A DNA stretch of 64,000 nt from positions 1 to 64,000 of the forward strand of contig UBUL01000012.1 of the NCBI GenBank assembly GCA_900468625.1, in the 5' to 3' direction. Every line of letters starts with the position of its first letter. Position 1 is the first letter of the stretch. The notes beneath the pieces were generated by a model. It did not search any database. It was not told where the DNA came from and was given only the letters and a program-made list of their open reading frames with translations. This document shows, piece after piece, positions 1-8,271 of the stretch. The DNA is from Hyphomicrobiales bacterium. GTDB taxonomy: Bacteria > Pseudomonadota > Alphaproteobacteria > Rhizobiales > Rhizobiaceae. Made by a program: the position numbers and the translations under genes.

Positions 1-8
1 AAACATGA

Positions 9-299
9 TTTGCTCTAGCCGGCTGCATTTTTTGCCGGCCAGAGGCGGAAAGCCTCTATGTCGGTAAGCTCGCCGTACTGCCGGCGGCGCAGGGCGAGGG
101 CATCGGCAAACGCCTGCTTGGCCTGGCCGAGGCTACGGGGCGGGAGCTTGGTCTCAAAACCCTTCGCCTAGAAACGCGCGTCGAGCTGACCGACAATCAC
201 GCCACATTTGCCGCCTGGGGCTTTCAGAAGACGGCCGAAAACCGCCATGCGGGCTTCGATCGCACGACATCGATCGAGATGCGCAAGGCGATTGCCTAG
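9..299 (+). pseudogene. GNAT family N-acetyltransferase, 3' part only, frame closed upstream
   Basis: The visible frame reads as the acetyl-CoA-binding half of a GNAT acetyltransferase: a beta strand ending LYVGKLAVLP, then the pyrophosphate-binding loop AAQGEGIGKRLL and the following helix, then NHATFAAWGF, which is typical of the last strand region. The frame is closed by TGA at 6-8 and contains no plausible start codon, although the conserved domain clearly begins earlier. The gene therefore carries a nonsense or frameshift lesion at the window edge, or the edge hides a rearranged 5' part. It converges on the murA paralogue with a 26-base gap. The substrate cannot be predicted. Confidence 0.5.
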
Positions 300-325
300 C
301 ACATCTCATCCGCTGAGCGGTAACG

Positions 326-1639
326 TCACGCCTCGCGCGGCGGAATACGGGTGATCCGCGCACCCATGGCGTTCAGCCGCTCCTCGATGCGCTCGTAACC
401 GCGCTCGATCTGCTGAGCATTGTTGATGACGCTCGTGCCCTCGGCGCACATCGCCGCGATCAACATGGCCATGCCGGCGCGGATATCCGGGCTTTCGAGC
501 TGGGCGGCGCGCAGCTTGGAGGGGCCGGCGACGATGGCGCGATGCGGGTCGCACAGCACGATGCGGGCGCCCATGGCGATCAGCTTGTCGACGAAGAACA
601 TACGGCTTTCGAACATTTTCTCGAACATCAGCACGACGCCGTCGCATTGCGTGGCCGTGACGATGGCGATCGACATCGTATCGGCCGGAAAGGCCGGCCA
701 GGGTTGATCCTCGATCTTCGGAATATGGCCACCGAAATCGGGCTGGATCTTCATTTCCTGACTGGAGCGGATGAAGAGGTCATCGCCATCGATCTGGCAG
801 CGGATGCCCAGGCGCTCGAAGGTCATCAGCGTGGAGCGCAGATGCTCGACGCCTGCACGGCGAATGGTGATTTCCGAGCCGGTGACGGCTGCAAGGCCGA
901 TCAGCGAGCCGACTTCGTTGTGATCGGGGCCGATGCGATGCGACGCGCCGCCCAACCGCGGGCCGCCGTGGATGGTCATCATGTTGGTGCCGACGCCCTC
1001 GATGCGCGCATCCATGGCCATCAGGAAACGTGCGAGATCCTGCACATGCGGCTCGGAGGCGCAATTGCGCAGCATCGTCGTTCCCTTGGCAAAAACCGCG
1101 GCACAAAGCGCATTTTCCGTCGCCGTCACCGAGGGCTCGTCGAGGAAGACGTCCGCGCCACGCAGCCCTTCGGTGCGGAAACTGTAGACGCTGTTGATCT
1201 CGATCTTGGCGCCGAGCTGTTCCAGCGCCAGGAAATGCGTATCCACGCGCCGGCGGCCGATGACATCGCCGCCGGGCGGCGGCAAGGTGATCTCGCCGCA
1301 GCGCGCCAGCATCGGACCGGCAAGCAGGATGGAGGCCCGGATGCGAGCGCAAAGATCGGGATCGAGATTGGCGGGGCGAAGCTCGCGCGCTTCGATTTCG
1401 AGCTCGTTGCGGCCGAGCCAGCGCACTTTTGCGCCGACCGACTGGATCAGCTCGACCAGCGCCTCGACATCGCGAATGCGCGGCACGTTGCTGAGTTCGA
1501 CGCGCTGATCGGTCAGAAGCGATGCGGCAATGATCGGCAATGCGGCATTCTTGTTGCCGCTCGGCTCGATGTCGCCCGACAGCTTGAAGCCGCCCTCGAC
1601 CACATATTGAATCCGCTCATGCGGCAGCGCCCGCGCCAT
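326..1639 (-). CDS. murA: UDP-N-acetylglucosamine 1-carboxyvinyltransferase (MurA family), Cys-to-Asp variant
   Basis: A 437-residue EPT/RT3 two-domain protein of full MurA length. MurA transfers enolpyruvate from PEP to UDP-GlcNAc, the first committed step of peptidoglycan synthesis in the cytoplasm. Family landmarks are present: SGNKNAALP near residues 27-35 with the active-site Lys30, RASILLAGP near 101-109, PAFPAD with the catalytic Asp, and ERGYERIEERL near the end. The mobile-loop Cys that is the fosfomycin target in E. coli (PGGCTIG) is replaced by Asp125 (PPGGDVIGRRRVDTH). Asp is known at this position in some naturally fosfomycin-insensitive MurA proteins. Many rhizobia carry more than one MurA-like protein, so this could be a paralogue with another role. 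It stands alone. Confidence 0.82.
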   Translation of the reverse strand: MARALPHERIQYVVEGGFKLSGDIEPSGNKNAALPIIAASLLTDQRVELSNVPRIRDVEALVELIQSVGAKVRWLGRNELEIEARELRPANLDPDLCARIRASILLAGPMLARCGEITLPPPGGDVIGRRRVDTHFLALEQLGAKIEINSVYSFRTEGLRGADVFLDEPSVTATENALCAAVFAKGTTMLRNCASEPHVQDLARFLMAMDARIEGVGTNMMTIHGGPRLGGASHRIGPDHNEVGSLIGLAAVTGSEITIRRAGVEHLRSTLMTFERLGIRCQIDGDDLFIRSSQEMKIQPDFGGHIPKIEDQPWPAFPADTMSIAIVTATQCDGVVLMFEKMFESRMFFVDKLIAMGARIVLCDPHRAIVAGPSKLRAAQLESPDIRAGMAMLIAAMCAEGTSVINNAQQIERGYERIEERLNAMGARITRIPPREA

Positions 1640-1781
1640 CGTTTCCGCCCTTCCTGATTGTGTTTGGCATCACCTCTGGGCCGGCTTTGTGACATGCGCA
1701 TGACCGGCCGAAGGCAAGAAAGATCAAATTTGAAGCCGACACTATCCGCTTCGCTTTGGCCGGAGAATCAGGGCGATTCGC

Positions 1782-2783
1782 CTATCGGAACGGCAGCACG
1801 CGATTGGGTGGGCGATGGCCGTCGATGAAGGTGCGGATATTGATGATGACCTTGTCGCCCATGTCGATGCGGCCTTCGAGCGTCGCCGAACTCATATGCG
1901 GCAGGATCACCACCTTGCCCTCGTTGGCGAGCTTCACCAGCTTCGGATTGACGGCCGGTTCGTTCTCGAACACGTCGAGGCCGGCGCCGGCGATCTTGCC
2001 CTCGCGCAGGATCTTGATCAGCGCCGCTTCATCGATGACATCGCCGCGCGCCGTGTTGACGATGTAGCTCGTCGGCTGCAGCAGCGCCAGGCGGCGCGCC
2101 GAGATCAGATGATAGGTCGCGGGTGTCGACGGGCAGTTGACCGAGACGATGTCGACACGGGCGAGCATCTGGTCGAGGCTGTCCCAATAGGTCGCCTCCA
2201 GCTCGTCCTCGGTCACCGGATTGACGCGCTTGCGATTGTGATAATGGATCGACAGGCCGAATGCCTTGGCGCGGCGGGCAACGGCCGTGCCGATCCGCCC
2301 CATGCCGACGATGCCGATGCGCTTGCCGTGGATGCGGCGGCCGAGCATCCAGGTGGGTGACCATCCTGCCCATTCGCCGGGGTTGTCGGTCAGCACGCGC
2401 GCGCCCTCCGCCAGCCGCCGCGGCACGGCGAGGATGAGCGCCATGGTCATGTCGGCGGTATCTTCGGTCAGCACATTCGGCGTATTGGTGACGGTGATGC
2501 CGCGCCGGGCCGCGGCTTCGACATCGATATGATCCGTGCCGTTGGAGAAGCTGGCAATCAGCTTCATCTGCGGGCCGGCGGCCTCGATCACCTCCGCATC
2601 GATGCGATCGGTCACCGTCGGCACCAGTACGTCCGCCGAGCGGACGGCCTGGATCAATTCGTCCTTGGTGCGCGGGCGATCGTCCATGTTGAGTTCGGCA
2701 TCGAAGAGTTCGCGCATGCGCGTCTCCACCGCATCCGGCAGTTTGCGCGTGACGTAGACCTTCGGTTTTTTCTTCGTCGTCAT
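1782..2783 (-). CDS. D-2-hydroxyacid dehydrogenase (glyoxylate/hydroxypyruvate reductase type)
   Basis: A 333-residue cytosolic enzyme of the D-isomer-specific 2-hydroxyacid dehydrogenase family, expected to interconvert 2-keto acids and D-2-hydroxy acids with NAD(P)H. The nucleotide-binding GMGRIG lies at about 160-165. The catalytic set is visible: Arg246 in NTARGD, Glu275 in ENEP and His296 in LPHMSS. The N- and C-terminal stretches form the split catalytic domain. The arrangement resembles GyaR/GhrB-type glyoxylate reductases, but the substrate is not settled by these motifs. The gene is monocistronic and divergent from the SH3-domain gene at 2974. Confidence 0.85.
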   Translation of the reverse strand: MTTKKKPKVYVTRKLPDAVETRMRELFDAELNMDDRPRTKDELIQAVRSADVLVPTVTDRIDAEVIEAAGPQMKLIASFSNGTDHIDVEAAARRGITVTNTPNVLTEDTADMTMALILAVPRRLAEGARVLTDNPGEWAGWSPTWMLGRRIHGKRIGIVGMGRIGTAVARRAKAFGLSIHYHNRKRVNPVTEDELEATYWDSLDQMLARVDIVSVNCPSTPATYHLISARRLALLQPTSYIVNTARGDVIDEAALIKILREGKIAGAGLDVFENEPAVNPKLVKLANEGKVVILPHMSSATLEGRIDMGDKVIINIRTFIDGHRPPNRVLPFR

Positions 2784-2973
2784 GGCGGGCGGCGATGCCT
2801 TGTTCAGATGTTCTTAACCAAGAAGCAGGATAATTTTCCCGTTCCGGGCATTTCTACCAGACCCGCAGGCGAAGACAAACAAAACTCGCTGACGCGATCC
2901 GAGGATTTGCCGCTCACCGGAGCGAAAGGTCGCCGGAACGGCGCCTTTGTCATGACGAACGAACGGAAATCCC

Positions 2974-3513
2974 ATGCGTGGCAAAGCATTGAAGTCCTGC
3001 GCCATATTCGCAATCGGCCTGTTGATGGCTGCCGTGTCGGCCGATATTGCCACCGCCCAGGCCGCCAAGGGGCCGAGTGGCCTGCCGCTGCCGCGCTTCG
3101 TCACGCTAAAGTCGAAGCGCGTCAATCTGCGCATCGGCCCGAGCGCGGATTATGCCGTGTCGTGGCTCTATCTAAAGCAGGGCCTGCCCGTCGAAATCAT
3201 TCAGGAATACGATAACTGGCGGCGCGTGCGCGATGCCGACGGCACGGAGGGCTGGGTCAACCAGTCGCTGCTGTCGGGCCAGCGCTCGGCCATCGCTGCC
3301 CCCTGGATGAAGGGCAAGGGCAAAGCCGTCTTCGTCAACATGCGCCGCGAATCCCAGCCGTCCGCCGGCGTCATCGCCAAGCTTCAGCCGGGTGTGATGA
3401 TGAGCGTCAAGGAATGCACCGGCGACTGGTGCCTCGTCACCGCCGACGGTACCGAAGGCTGGGTGGCGCAATCCGAGATCTGGGGCGCTTACCCCGGCGA
3501 GGCCTTCAAGTAA
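2974..3513 (+). CDS. SH3 domain-containing secreted protein
   Basis: A 179-residue protein with an N-terminal signal peptide (hydrophobic AIFAIGLLMAAVSA, probable cleavage after ATAQA near residue 30) and two bacterial SH3-like repeats. Each has the pattern of a variable strand, a hydrophobic strand and W.RV or WCLV followed by DGTEGWV (around residues 47-100 and 112-168). Such domains usually bind peptidoglycan or peptides in the periplasm. The role is unknown; a cell-wall function is an inference from the domain. It is followed by a separate transporter gene in the same direction after about 85 bases. Confidence 0.75.
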   Translation: MRGKALKSCAIFAIGLLMAAVSADIATAQAAKGPSGLPLPRFVTLKSKRVNLRIGPSADYAVSWLYLKQGLPVEIIQEYDNWRRVRDADGTEGWVNQSLLSGQRSAIAAPWMKGKGKAVFVNMRRESQPSAGVIAKLQPGVMMSVKECTGDWCLVTADGTEGWVAQSEIWGAYPGEAFK

Positions 3514-3598
3514 CCAACCCTCATCGCTTCGCAGCGAACACAGCCTCGCTGCCTTTCCAACGCAGCGAATTTCCGGATCGGACAAGGAGACAGACGCG

Positions 3599-4210
3599 TT
3601 GGGCTACCTGCTGGGCGTTCTGAGCGTCGCAATCGTCGTATTCGCATCAACGGATGTGGACGACATCTTCGTCCTTATCGGTTTCTTCGCCGATCCGAAA
3701 TTCCGAGCGAAGCAGATCGTCATCGGCCAGTATCTCGGAATTGCCGCTCTCTACGGCGTCAGTGTCATCGCCTCGCTCCTCGTGCTCGTCGTTCCAGCCG
3801 CCTATGTCGGCCTTCTCGGCTTTGCGCCGATCTATTTCGGCCTCAGGAGATTATGGGAACTCTGGAATGACATCGACACGGGCGACAATCCGGAAGACCA
3901 CGAAAAAGCCTCGGCCGGGCACGGCAATATCGTGGCTGTCGCCCTCGTGACGATCGCCAACGGCGGCGACAATATCAGCGTCTATACACCGCTCTTCGCC
4001 ACACGCTCCGCCTATGAAATTCTGGCCTTCGGCTGCATCTTCGCCGCTCTGACGGCAGTCTGGCTCGTCGCGGCACATTCCATTGTCAACCATCCGAAAC
4101 TTGGCGCACCGATTAGGCGTTACGGATACCGGTTCGTGCCGTTCGTCCTGATCGCGATCGGCATGCTCATTCTCTATGAGGCCGGGACGATGACGCTCTT
4201 CTGGCGCTAA
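3599..4210 (+). CDS. Cadmium resistance transporter (CadD family)
   Basis: A 203-residue inner-membrane protein with about five to six hydrophobic segments. The hallmarks of the CadD family are ASTDVDDIFVLIGFF near the N-terminus and VTIANGGDNISVYTPLFA near residues 117-134. The family is linked to cadmium export or sequestration in Gram-positive bacteria; in proteobacteria the substrate is largely untested. TTG at 3599 is taken as the start because AAGGAGA lies about 9 bases upstream and no in-frame ATG precedes the first membrane segment. The stop codon merges with a dispersed repeat. Confidence 0.72.
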   Translation: MGYLLGVLSVAIVVFASTDVDDIFVLIGFFADPKFRAKQIVIGQYLGIAALYGVSVIASLLVLVVPAAYVGLLGFAPIYFGLRRLWELWNDIDTGDNPEDHEKASAGHGNIVAVALVTIANGGDNISVYTPLFATRSAYEILAFGCIFAALTAVWLVAAHSIVNHPKLGAPIRRYGYRFVPFVLIAIGMLILYEAGTMTLFWR

Positions 4211-4313
4211 AGCATGTCGCGATTTTTCAGATTCGCTTGCGGTGCTTTAGCTCTTTGATTTCGTGCATGTCGTTGTCGCAAAACGGCTGCACACTGTTGC
4301 GCGGCATGCATTA
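4206..4313. repeat. Dispersed palindromic repeat (AGCATGTCGCG family)
   Basis: An intergenic element of about 108 bases. It begins TAAAGCATGTCGCG and ends GCGCGGCATGCATTA, which are imperfect inverted ends, with inner GTGCTTTAG and CATGTCGTTGTCGC segments. It has the look of the short mosaic repeats scattered in rhizobial genomes and starts within the stop region of the CadD-like gene. It lies back to back with a second, different repeat. Confidence 0.55.
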
Positions 4314-4416
4314 GATGCTTTCCGCTTTCCTTCGAATAGCGAAAATGCTTCATCTTTTTGTCTTGGCGCAACTCCGGACGGAAAACCGCGATGCGTTTTT
4401 CCTCGAATTGCTCCAG
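4314..4416. repeat. Dispersed repeat, GGACGGAAAACCGC family, copy 1
   Basis: A copy of a roughly 100-base intergenic repeat that recurs in this window near 8107, 46541 and 53387. The shared core is CCGGACGGAAAACCGC, preceded by a CTTTCC-type arm with TTCGAAT and followed by TTTTCCT.GAA.TGCTC. It resembles rhizobial intergenic mosaic repeats that sit at gene 3' ends. No coding potential. Confidence 0.6.
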
Positions 4417-4499
4417 CCAACCAGACCGGCGTCAAGAAAAAGCCGCCCGTCATTGGGCAGTGCGGACGGCATTCAGGATCAAAAACAACGGATTACCGC

Positions 4500-5492
4500 T
4501 CAGAGCAGACCGACTTCCGCCGCCGCTTCCGACAGCGACCGCATCGGCCGCGGTCCGATCTGCTCGATGACGATCGCAGCCGCGAGGTTGCCGAGCCTGG
4601 CGCAATCCTGCAGGCTGCGGCCCTGCGTATAGCCAAACAGGAAGCCGGCAGCGAAGAGATCGCCGGCGCCGGTCGTATCGACGCGTTCCTCGATCGGATG
4701 GGCATCGACGGCATGGCGTTCGCCGCCGCGCACGATCACGGCGCCATCCTTGCCTGTCGTCACGGCGGCGATCTTGCAATCCGCCGCAATCAGCGTCAGC
4801 GCCTTTTCGAAATCATCGGTCTCGTACAGCGACAATGCCTCGTCGCGATTGGCAAAGACGATATCGACGGTGCCCGAGCGCATGAGATCGAGGAACTCGT
4901 CGCGATAACGGCCGACACAGAAGCTGTCGGACAGTGTCATCGACATTTCGCGACCATTGGCGTGGGCGATGCGAGCGCATTCGCGGATCGCTTCCTTCGC
5001 ACGCGGCGGATCCCAGAGATAGCCTTCGAAATAGGTCACCTTGGCATCGGCAACGACATCTTCCTCGACATCTTCGGGGCCGAGTTCGACGCAGGCACCG
5101 AGATAGGTGTTCATGGAACGCTCGCCGTCCTCGGTCACGAAGATCATCGAACGTGCGGTGGGCGGGAATATGCCCTTCGCCTTTGTCTCATAGTGGACGC
5201 CCTGGGCGCGGATATCATGGGCGAAGATCTGCCCGAGCTGATCCTCGGCGACCTTGCCGAAATAGGCGGCCTTGCCGCCGAAATTCGCTACTCCTGCCGC
5301 CGTATTGCCGGCACTGCCGCCGGAGGCTTCCAGCGCCGGCCCCATGCGCGAATAGAGAAGTTCGGCGCGCTCGGCGTCGATGAGGTTCATCGCGGCCTTG
5401 GTGATCTTGTTGTCGATCAGGAACTGATCGTCGCAACGGGCGATAATGTCGACAATAGCGTTGCCAACGGTCAGTACATCGAAGCGAGTCAT
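4500..5492 (-). CDS. Adenosine kinase-like PfkB family carbohydrate kinase
   Basis: A 330-residue PfkB/ribokinase-fold kinase. The N-terminal signature GGSAGNTAAGVANFGG lies near residues 58-73 and the C-terminal phosphate-binding signature DTTGAGD at 272-278, with Asp278 as the expected catalytic base. The overall layout, including the ARSMIFVTEDGERSMNTYLG segment, is that of alphaproteobacterial proteins annotated as adenosine kinase, which phosphorylate adenosine to AMP in purine salvage. Fructokinase or another sugar kinase cannot be excluded. The gene is monocistronic and divergent from the structured-RNA region at 5640-5807. Confidence 0.8.
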   Translation of the reverse strand: MTRFDVLTVGNAIVDIIARCDDQFLIDNKITKAAMNLIDAERAELLYSRMGPALEASGGSAGNTAAGVANFGGKAAYFGKVAEDQLGQIFAHDIRAQGVHYETKAKGIFPPTARSMIFVTEDGERSMNTYLGACVELGPEDVEEDVVADAKVTYFEGYLWDPPRAKEAIRECARIAHANGREMSMTLSDSFCVGRYRDEFLDLMRSGTVDIVFANRDEALSLYETDDFEKALTLIAADCKIAAVTTGKDGAVIVRGGERHAVDAHPIEERVDTTGAGDLFAAGFLFGYTQGRSLQDCARLGNLAAAIVIEQIGPRPMRSLSEAAAEVGLL

Positions 5493-5639
5493 CTATAGGA
5501 AGATCCCGGTATTGGTGATAGCCGGTATCCGGTAATATCGGTTTTTCCAAAGTTTGGAAGAAAAATCGGCGCCGCTGCGGCCAACTTAATTCCAATCGGT
5601 CATTTGCCTGTCACTTTCTATCTTTAAATGCTTATCAAG

Positions 5640-5807
5640 CGGCTGGGATGGGAAGCTCGAAAGACTTCCGCGCCAGTCTGGGAAGGAATGATGCCTTCCG
5701 CCTCACCGGTACGCGGGCCGACCACGGATGAACTGGCGGCATGTGCACCGGGGGGACCTTCCGGTGGAGCCGGACGCACAGCGGGCCTTAGCCCGCTTTT
5801 TGTTTTT
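5640..5807 (+). ncRNA. Candidate structured RNA with intrinsic terminator, unassigned
   Basis: Most of the 395-base gap between the kinase and the AEC transporter shows no coding signal but has a run of hairpins: GGAAG/CTTCC at 5651-5669, GGAAGG/CCTTCC at 5681-5699, CACCGG/CCGGTG at 5746-5766, and AGCGGGC/GCCCGCT at 5780-5797 followed by a T-rich tract. The last is a good rho-independent terminator. The layout suits an independent small RNA or a leader for the transporter whose ATG is at 5888. I compared it by eye with 6S, RNase P, tmRNA, cobalamin, TPP, FMN and glycine RNA motifs and found no match. The 5' boundary is a guess. Confidence 0.4.
5780..5807 (+). terminator. Rho-independent terminator of the 5.7 kb RNA candidate
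   Basis: Seven-base-pair stem AGCGGGC/GCCCGCT with loop CTTA, followed by TTTTGTTTTT. It sits 80 bases before the AEC transporter start, so it either ends a small RNA or acts as an attenuator. Confidence 0.7.
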
Positions 5808-5887
5808 GCAGGTTCTCACAGCCGAGCAAGCTGCTACAACGAAAGGGTCGTCCTTCCCGAGCCACCTTTTCACGGCCCACATCCCGC

Positions 5888-6832
5888 ATGTCCGAAATCC
5901 TCACCGATGTCCTTCCGGTCTTCCTCTTGATTCTCGTTGGCTGGGTCGTCGTGCGCACAGGCCTCCTGAAAGCCGAGGTCGGCGAGGCGATGAGCGACTT
6001 CGTCTTCAAGATCGCAGTGCCGCTCCTGCTGTTCCAGACCATCGCGGAGGCGAATTTTCGCGGCGCTTCGCCATTCCGACTATGGATCGCCTATTTTTCC
6101 GGCGTCGCCATCACCTGGACAGCCGGCCATATCGTCGCCACGCGGCTGTTCGGACGGGATGCGCGCATCGGTGTGCTGGCCGGCGTTTCCTCGGCCTTTG
6201 CCAACACGATCTTCATCGGCCTGCCCCTTGTCGGGCGCACGGTTGGCCCAGAAGGCGTCATGGCGATGTCGATCCTGATTGCCGTGCATCTGCCGACCAT
6301 GATGATCGCGGGGACGCTGCTGATGGAACAGGCCGAGCGCAGGGAAAATGCGGGCGCGGGCCGCAGCACCGGCGAGCTGCTGCGGCAGGTCGGCAGCAAC
6401 CTTATTCGCAATCCGCTTGTTATCGGCCTTTTTTGCGGTCTCATCGTCCACCTGACGGCGATCCCCATCCCAGCTACGCTCGGCAGTGTCGTCGACAGCA
6501 TCGCCAATATAGCAGGTCCCGCGGCGCTAATCTCGCTCGGCATGGCGCTGCGTCAATACGGGCTGTCAGGCAATCTCGGGATCGCCAGCATCATGTCGGT
6601 CTTCAAGCTGTTTCTGCTGCCGGCCTGCGTGCTGGCGGCTGGCCATTTCCTTGGCCTCAGCCCAGAATGGCGGGCGGCACTCGTGCTCACTGCTGCCGTT
6701 CCCACAGGTGTGAACGCATGGCTGATTGCCAATCGCTTCGGCGTCGGTCACAGTCTCGCCGCCTCGACGATAACCTTGACGACAGCGCTCGGGGCATTCT
6801 CGGTGTCGCTTTGGGCCTATCTGCTCGCATAG
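5888..6832 (+). CDS. AEC family transporter
   Basis: A 314-residue integral membrane protein with about ten hydrophobic segments, starting MSEILTDVLPVFLLILVGW. This matches the auxin efflux carrier / membrane transport protein family (PIN-like fold). Bacterial members export or import small organic anions such as malate or malonate; the substrate is not predictable here. The segments FANTIFIGLPLVG and NPLVIGLFCGL are characteristic of the two pseudo-repeats. It is followed after about 120 bases by the patatin gene in the same direction. Confidence 0.8.
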   Translation: MSEILTDVLPVFLLILVGWVVVRTGLLKAEVGEAMSDFVFKIAVPLLLFQTIAEANFRGASPFRLWIAYFSGVAITWTAGHIVATRLFGRDARIGVLAGVSSAFANTIFIGLPLVGRTVGPEGVMAMSILIAVHLPTMMIAGTLLMEQAERRENAGAGRSTGELLRQVGSNLIRNPLVIGLFCGLIVHLTAIPIPATLGSVVDSIANIAGPAALISLGMALRQYGLSGNLGIASIMSVFKLFLLPACVLAAGHFLGLSPEWRAALVLTAAVPTGVNAWLIANRFGVGHSLAASTITLTTALGAFSVSLWAYLLA

Positions 6833-6951
6833 CGCCGGCTCGGGCCGCCGATTCGCAATGGCATTTCTCCGCATCGGAGAAGCATGCAGGAAAATGGTCA
6901 TATATTTGCGCATCCCGGCCTTCCCACCCGGAGCGCAGCAAAGGATGGCAC

Positions 6952-8109
6952 ATGAATATTGCAACCCAAGTTACCAATCCCGCTTCAGCCTATTCGCAGA
7001 AGGTGTTCGTGCTTCAGGGCGGCGGCGCGCTTGGTTCCTATCAGGCGGGCGCCTTTCAAGCCCTCAGAGAACAGAATATCGAACCGGACTGGATCGCCGG
7101 TATCTCGATCGGCGCCATCAACGCCTCCATCATGGCCGGCAATGTGCCGGGCGAACGGCTTGAGAAGCTGCGCTCCTTCTGGAACAAGATCACGATCCAG
7201 CTTCCTGTCGACATCCTGATGGAGCGGCAGCGTGAGACCAGCCCCTTCTACCGCACCGTCAGCAGCTGGTGGGTGTCGACCTTCGGCGTTCCCGGCTTCT
7301 TTTCCCCGTGGCAAATCCCAGCCTGGGTCCAGGGACGCGGATCGGCTGGCGCAACCAGCATCTACGACACTGAGCAATTGCGCCAGACGCTGCTCGACCA
7401 TGTCGATTTCGATCGGATCAATCACGGTCCGGTGCGCCTCAGTCTCGGTGCCGTCAATGTGCGTACCGGCAACTTCGCCTTCTTCGACAACAGGGATATC
7501 AAGATCACGCCCGAGCACATCATGGCGAGCGGCGCACTGCCGCCGGGCTTTCCGGCCGTCAAGATCGGCAGCGAGCACTATTGGGACGGCGGTCTGGTTT
7601 CGAACACGCCGCTCAGCTACGTGCTGCGCAATGGTGCCGATGTCGATACGGTGGTGTTTCAGGTCGATCTCTTCAGCGCCGTCGGTTCGCTGCCGCAAGA
7701 TCTCGAGCAAGTCGAGGAGCGGCGCAAGGACATCACCTATTCAAGCCGCACCCGGCTCAACACCGATCTCTTTCTGGAGCGTCACCGCCTGCGGCGCGCG
7801 ATATCCGATCTTTATGCGCGACTTCCCGAAGAGGCCAAGGCCGATCCGGAGATCAAGAAGCTAGAACAGCACTGCTCGGACTACGGCGTTACCATCATCC
7901 ATCTCATCTACCGCAACAAGCAGTTCCGTGCGCATTCTAAGGACTATGAATTTTCGGCGCTATCGATGCATGAACATTGGAAAGCCGGCCTGCACGACGG
8001 CCGAAAGGCATTGCTCGCGGAAGACTGGCGCGTTCCGCCAGCGGCCGAGGACGGCCTGAAAGTGTTCGACCTCGACCAGAGAACGCGCGCGCGCCGGCAT
8101 TCGGCATAG
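6952..8109 (+). CDS. Patatin-like phospholipase (DUF3734 type)
   Basis: A 385-residue patatin-domain lipid acyl hydrolase. The oxyanion-hole motif GGGALG lies at 23-28, the nucleophile elbow GISIG at 50-54 (Ser52) and the second dyad residue in WDGG (Asp212). The C-terminal third, with a conserved YSSRTR..TD segment and IHLIYR, matches the DUF3734 extension of proteobacterial members. It is expected to hydrolyse phospholipids or related esters; no signal peptide is visible. ATG 6952 was chosen because it directly precedes the conserved domain; the longer open frame upstream overlaps the AEC gene in another frame. The stop lies within a dispersed repeat. Confidence 0.85.
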   Translation: MNIATQVTNPASAYSQKVFVLQGGGALGSYQAGAFQALREQNIEPDWIAGISIGAINASIMAGNVPGERLEKLRSFWNKITIQLPVDILMERQRETSPFYRTVSSWWVSTFGVPGFFSPWQIPAWVQGRGSAGATSIYDTEQLRQTLLDHVDFDRINHGPVRLSLGAVNVRTGNFAFFDNRDIKITPEHIMASGALPPGFPAVKIGSEHYWDGGLVSNTPLSYVLRNGADVDTVVFQVDLFSAVGSLPQDLEQVEERRKDITYSSRTRLNTDLFLERHRLRRAISDLYARLPEEAKADPEIKKLEQHCSDYGVTIIHLIYRNKQFRAHSKDYEFSALSMHEHWKAGLHDGRKALLAEDWRVPPAAEDGLKVFDLDQRTRARRHSA

Positions 8110-8206
8110 AGCAATCCGGCTTTTCTCACGGAATCTCCGGACCGCTCTGCCTCTTTGCTTTCTCGCAATTGCGGATGGAACGGCTACGCATTTCCTGGAA
8201 CTGTTC
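8107..8206. repeat. Dispersed repeat, GGACGGAAAACCGC family, degenerate copy 2
   Basis: It begins at the patatin stop (TAGAGCAATCC) and runs through CGCTCTGCCTCTTTGCTTT, CGCAATTGCGGATGGAACGGCTACGCATTTCCTGGAACTG. The order of blocks matches the copies at 46541 and 53387, but the core is diverged. Confidence 0.5.
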
Positions 8207-8225
8207 CGTGCGTCTCAGCGTAGAC

Positions 8226-8250
8226 AACCCGGCCTTGGTGGCCGGGTTTT
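8226..8250. terminator. Bidirectional rho-independent terminator
   Basis: Nine-base-pair stem AACCCGGCC/GGCCGGGTT with a five-base loop and flanking T (plus strand) and A-rich ends, between the convergent patatin and cytochrome c genes. Confidence 0.7.
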
Positions 8251-8271
8251 CTATCCGCAGTCCGGATTGCC

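Noticed and set aside
5640..5807. Known riboswitch or 6S RNA
   Set aside because: Conserved cores of cobalamin, TPP, FMN, glycine and SAM riboswitches and the RNase P and tmRNA cores are absent by eye; 6S has too little sequence conservation to claim. Left as unassigned.
5728..6951. Extension of the patatin gene frame upstream
   Set aside because: The frame stays open but is Arg-rich nonsense and overlaps the AEC transporter in another frame; the patatin domain begins right after ATG 6952.
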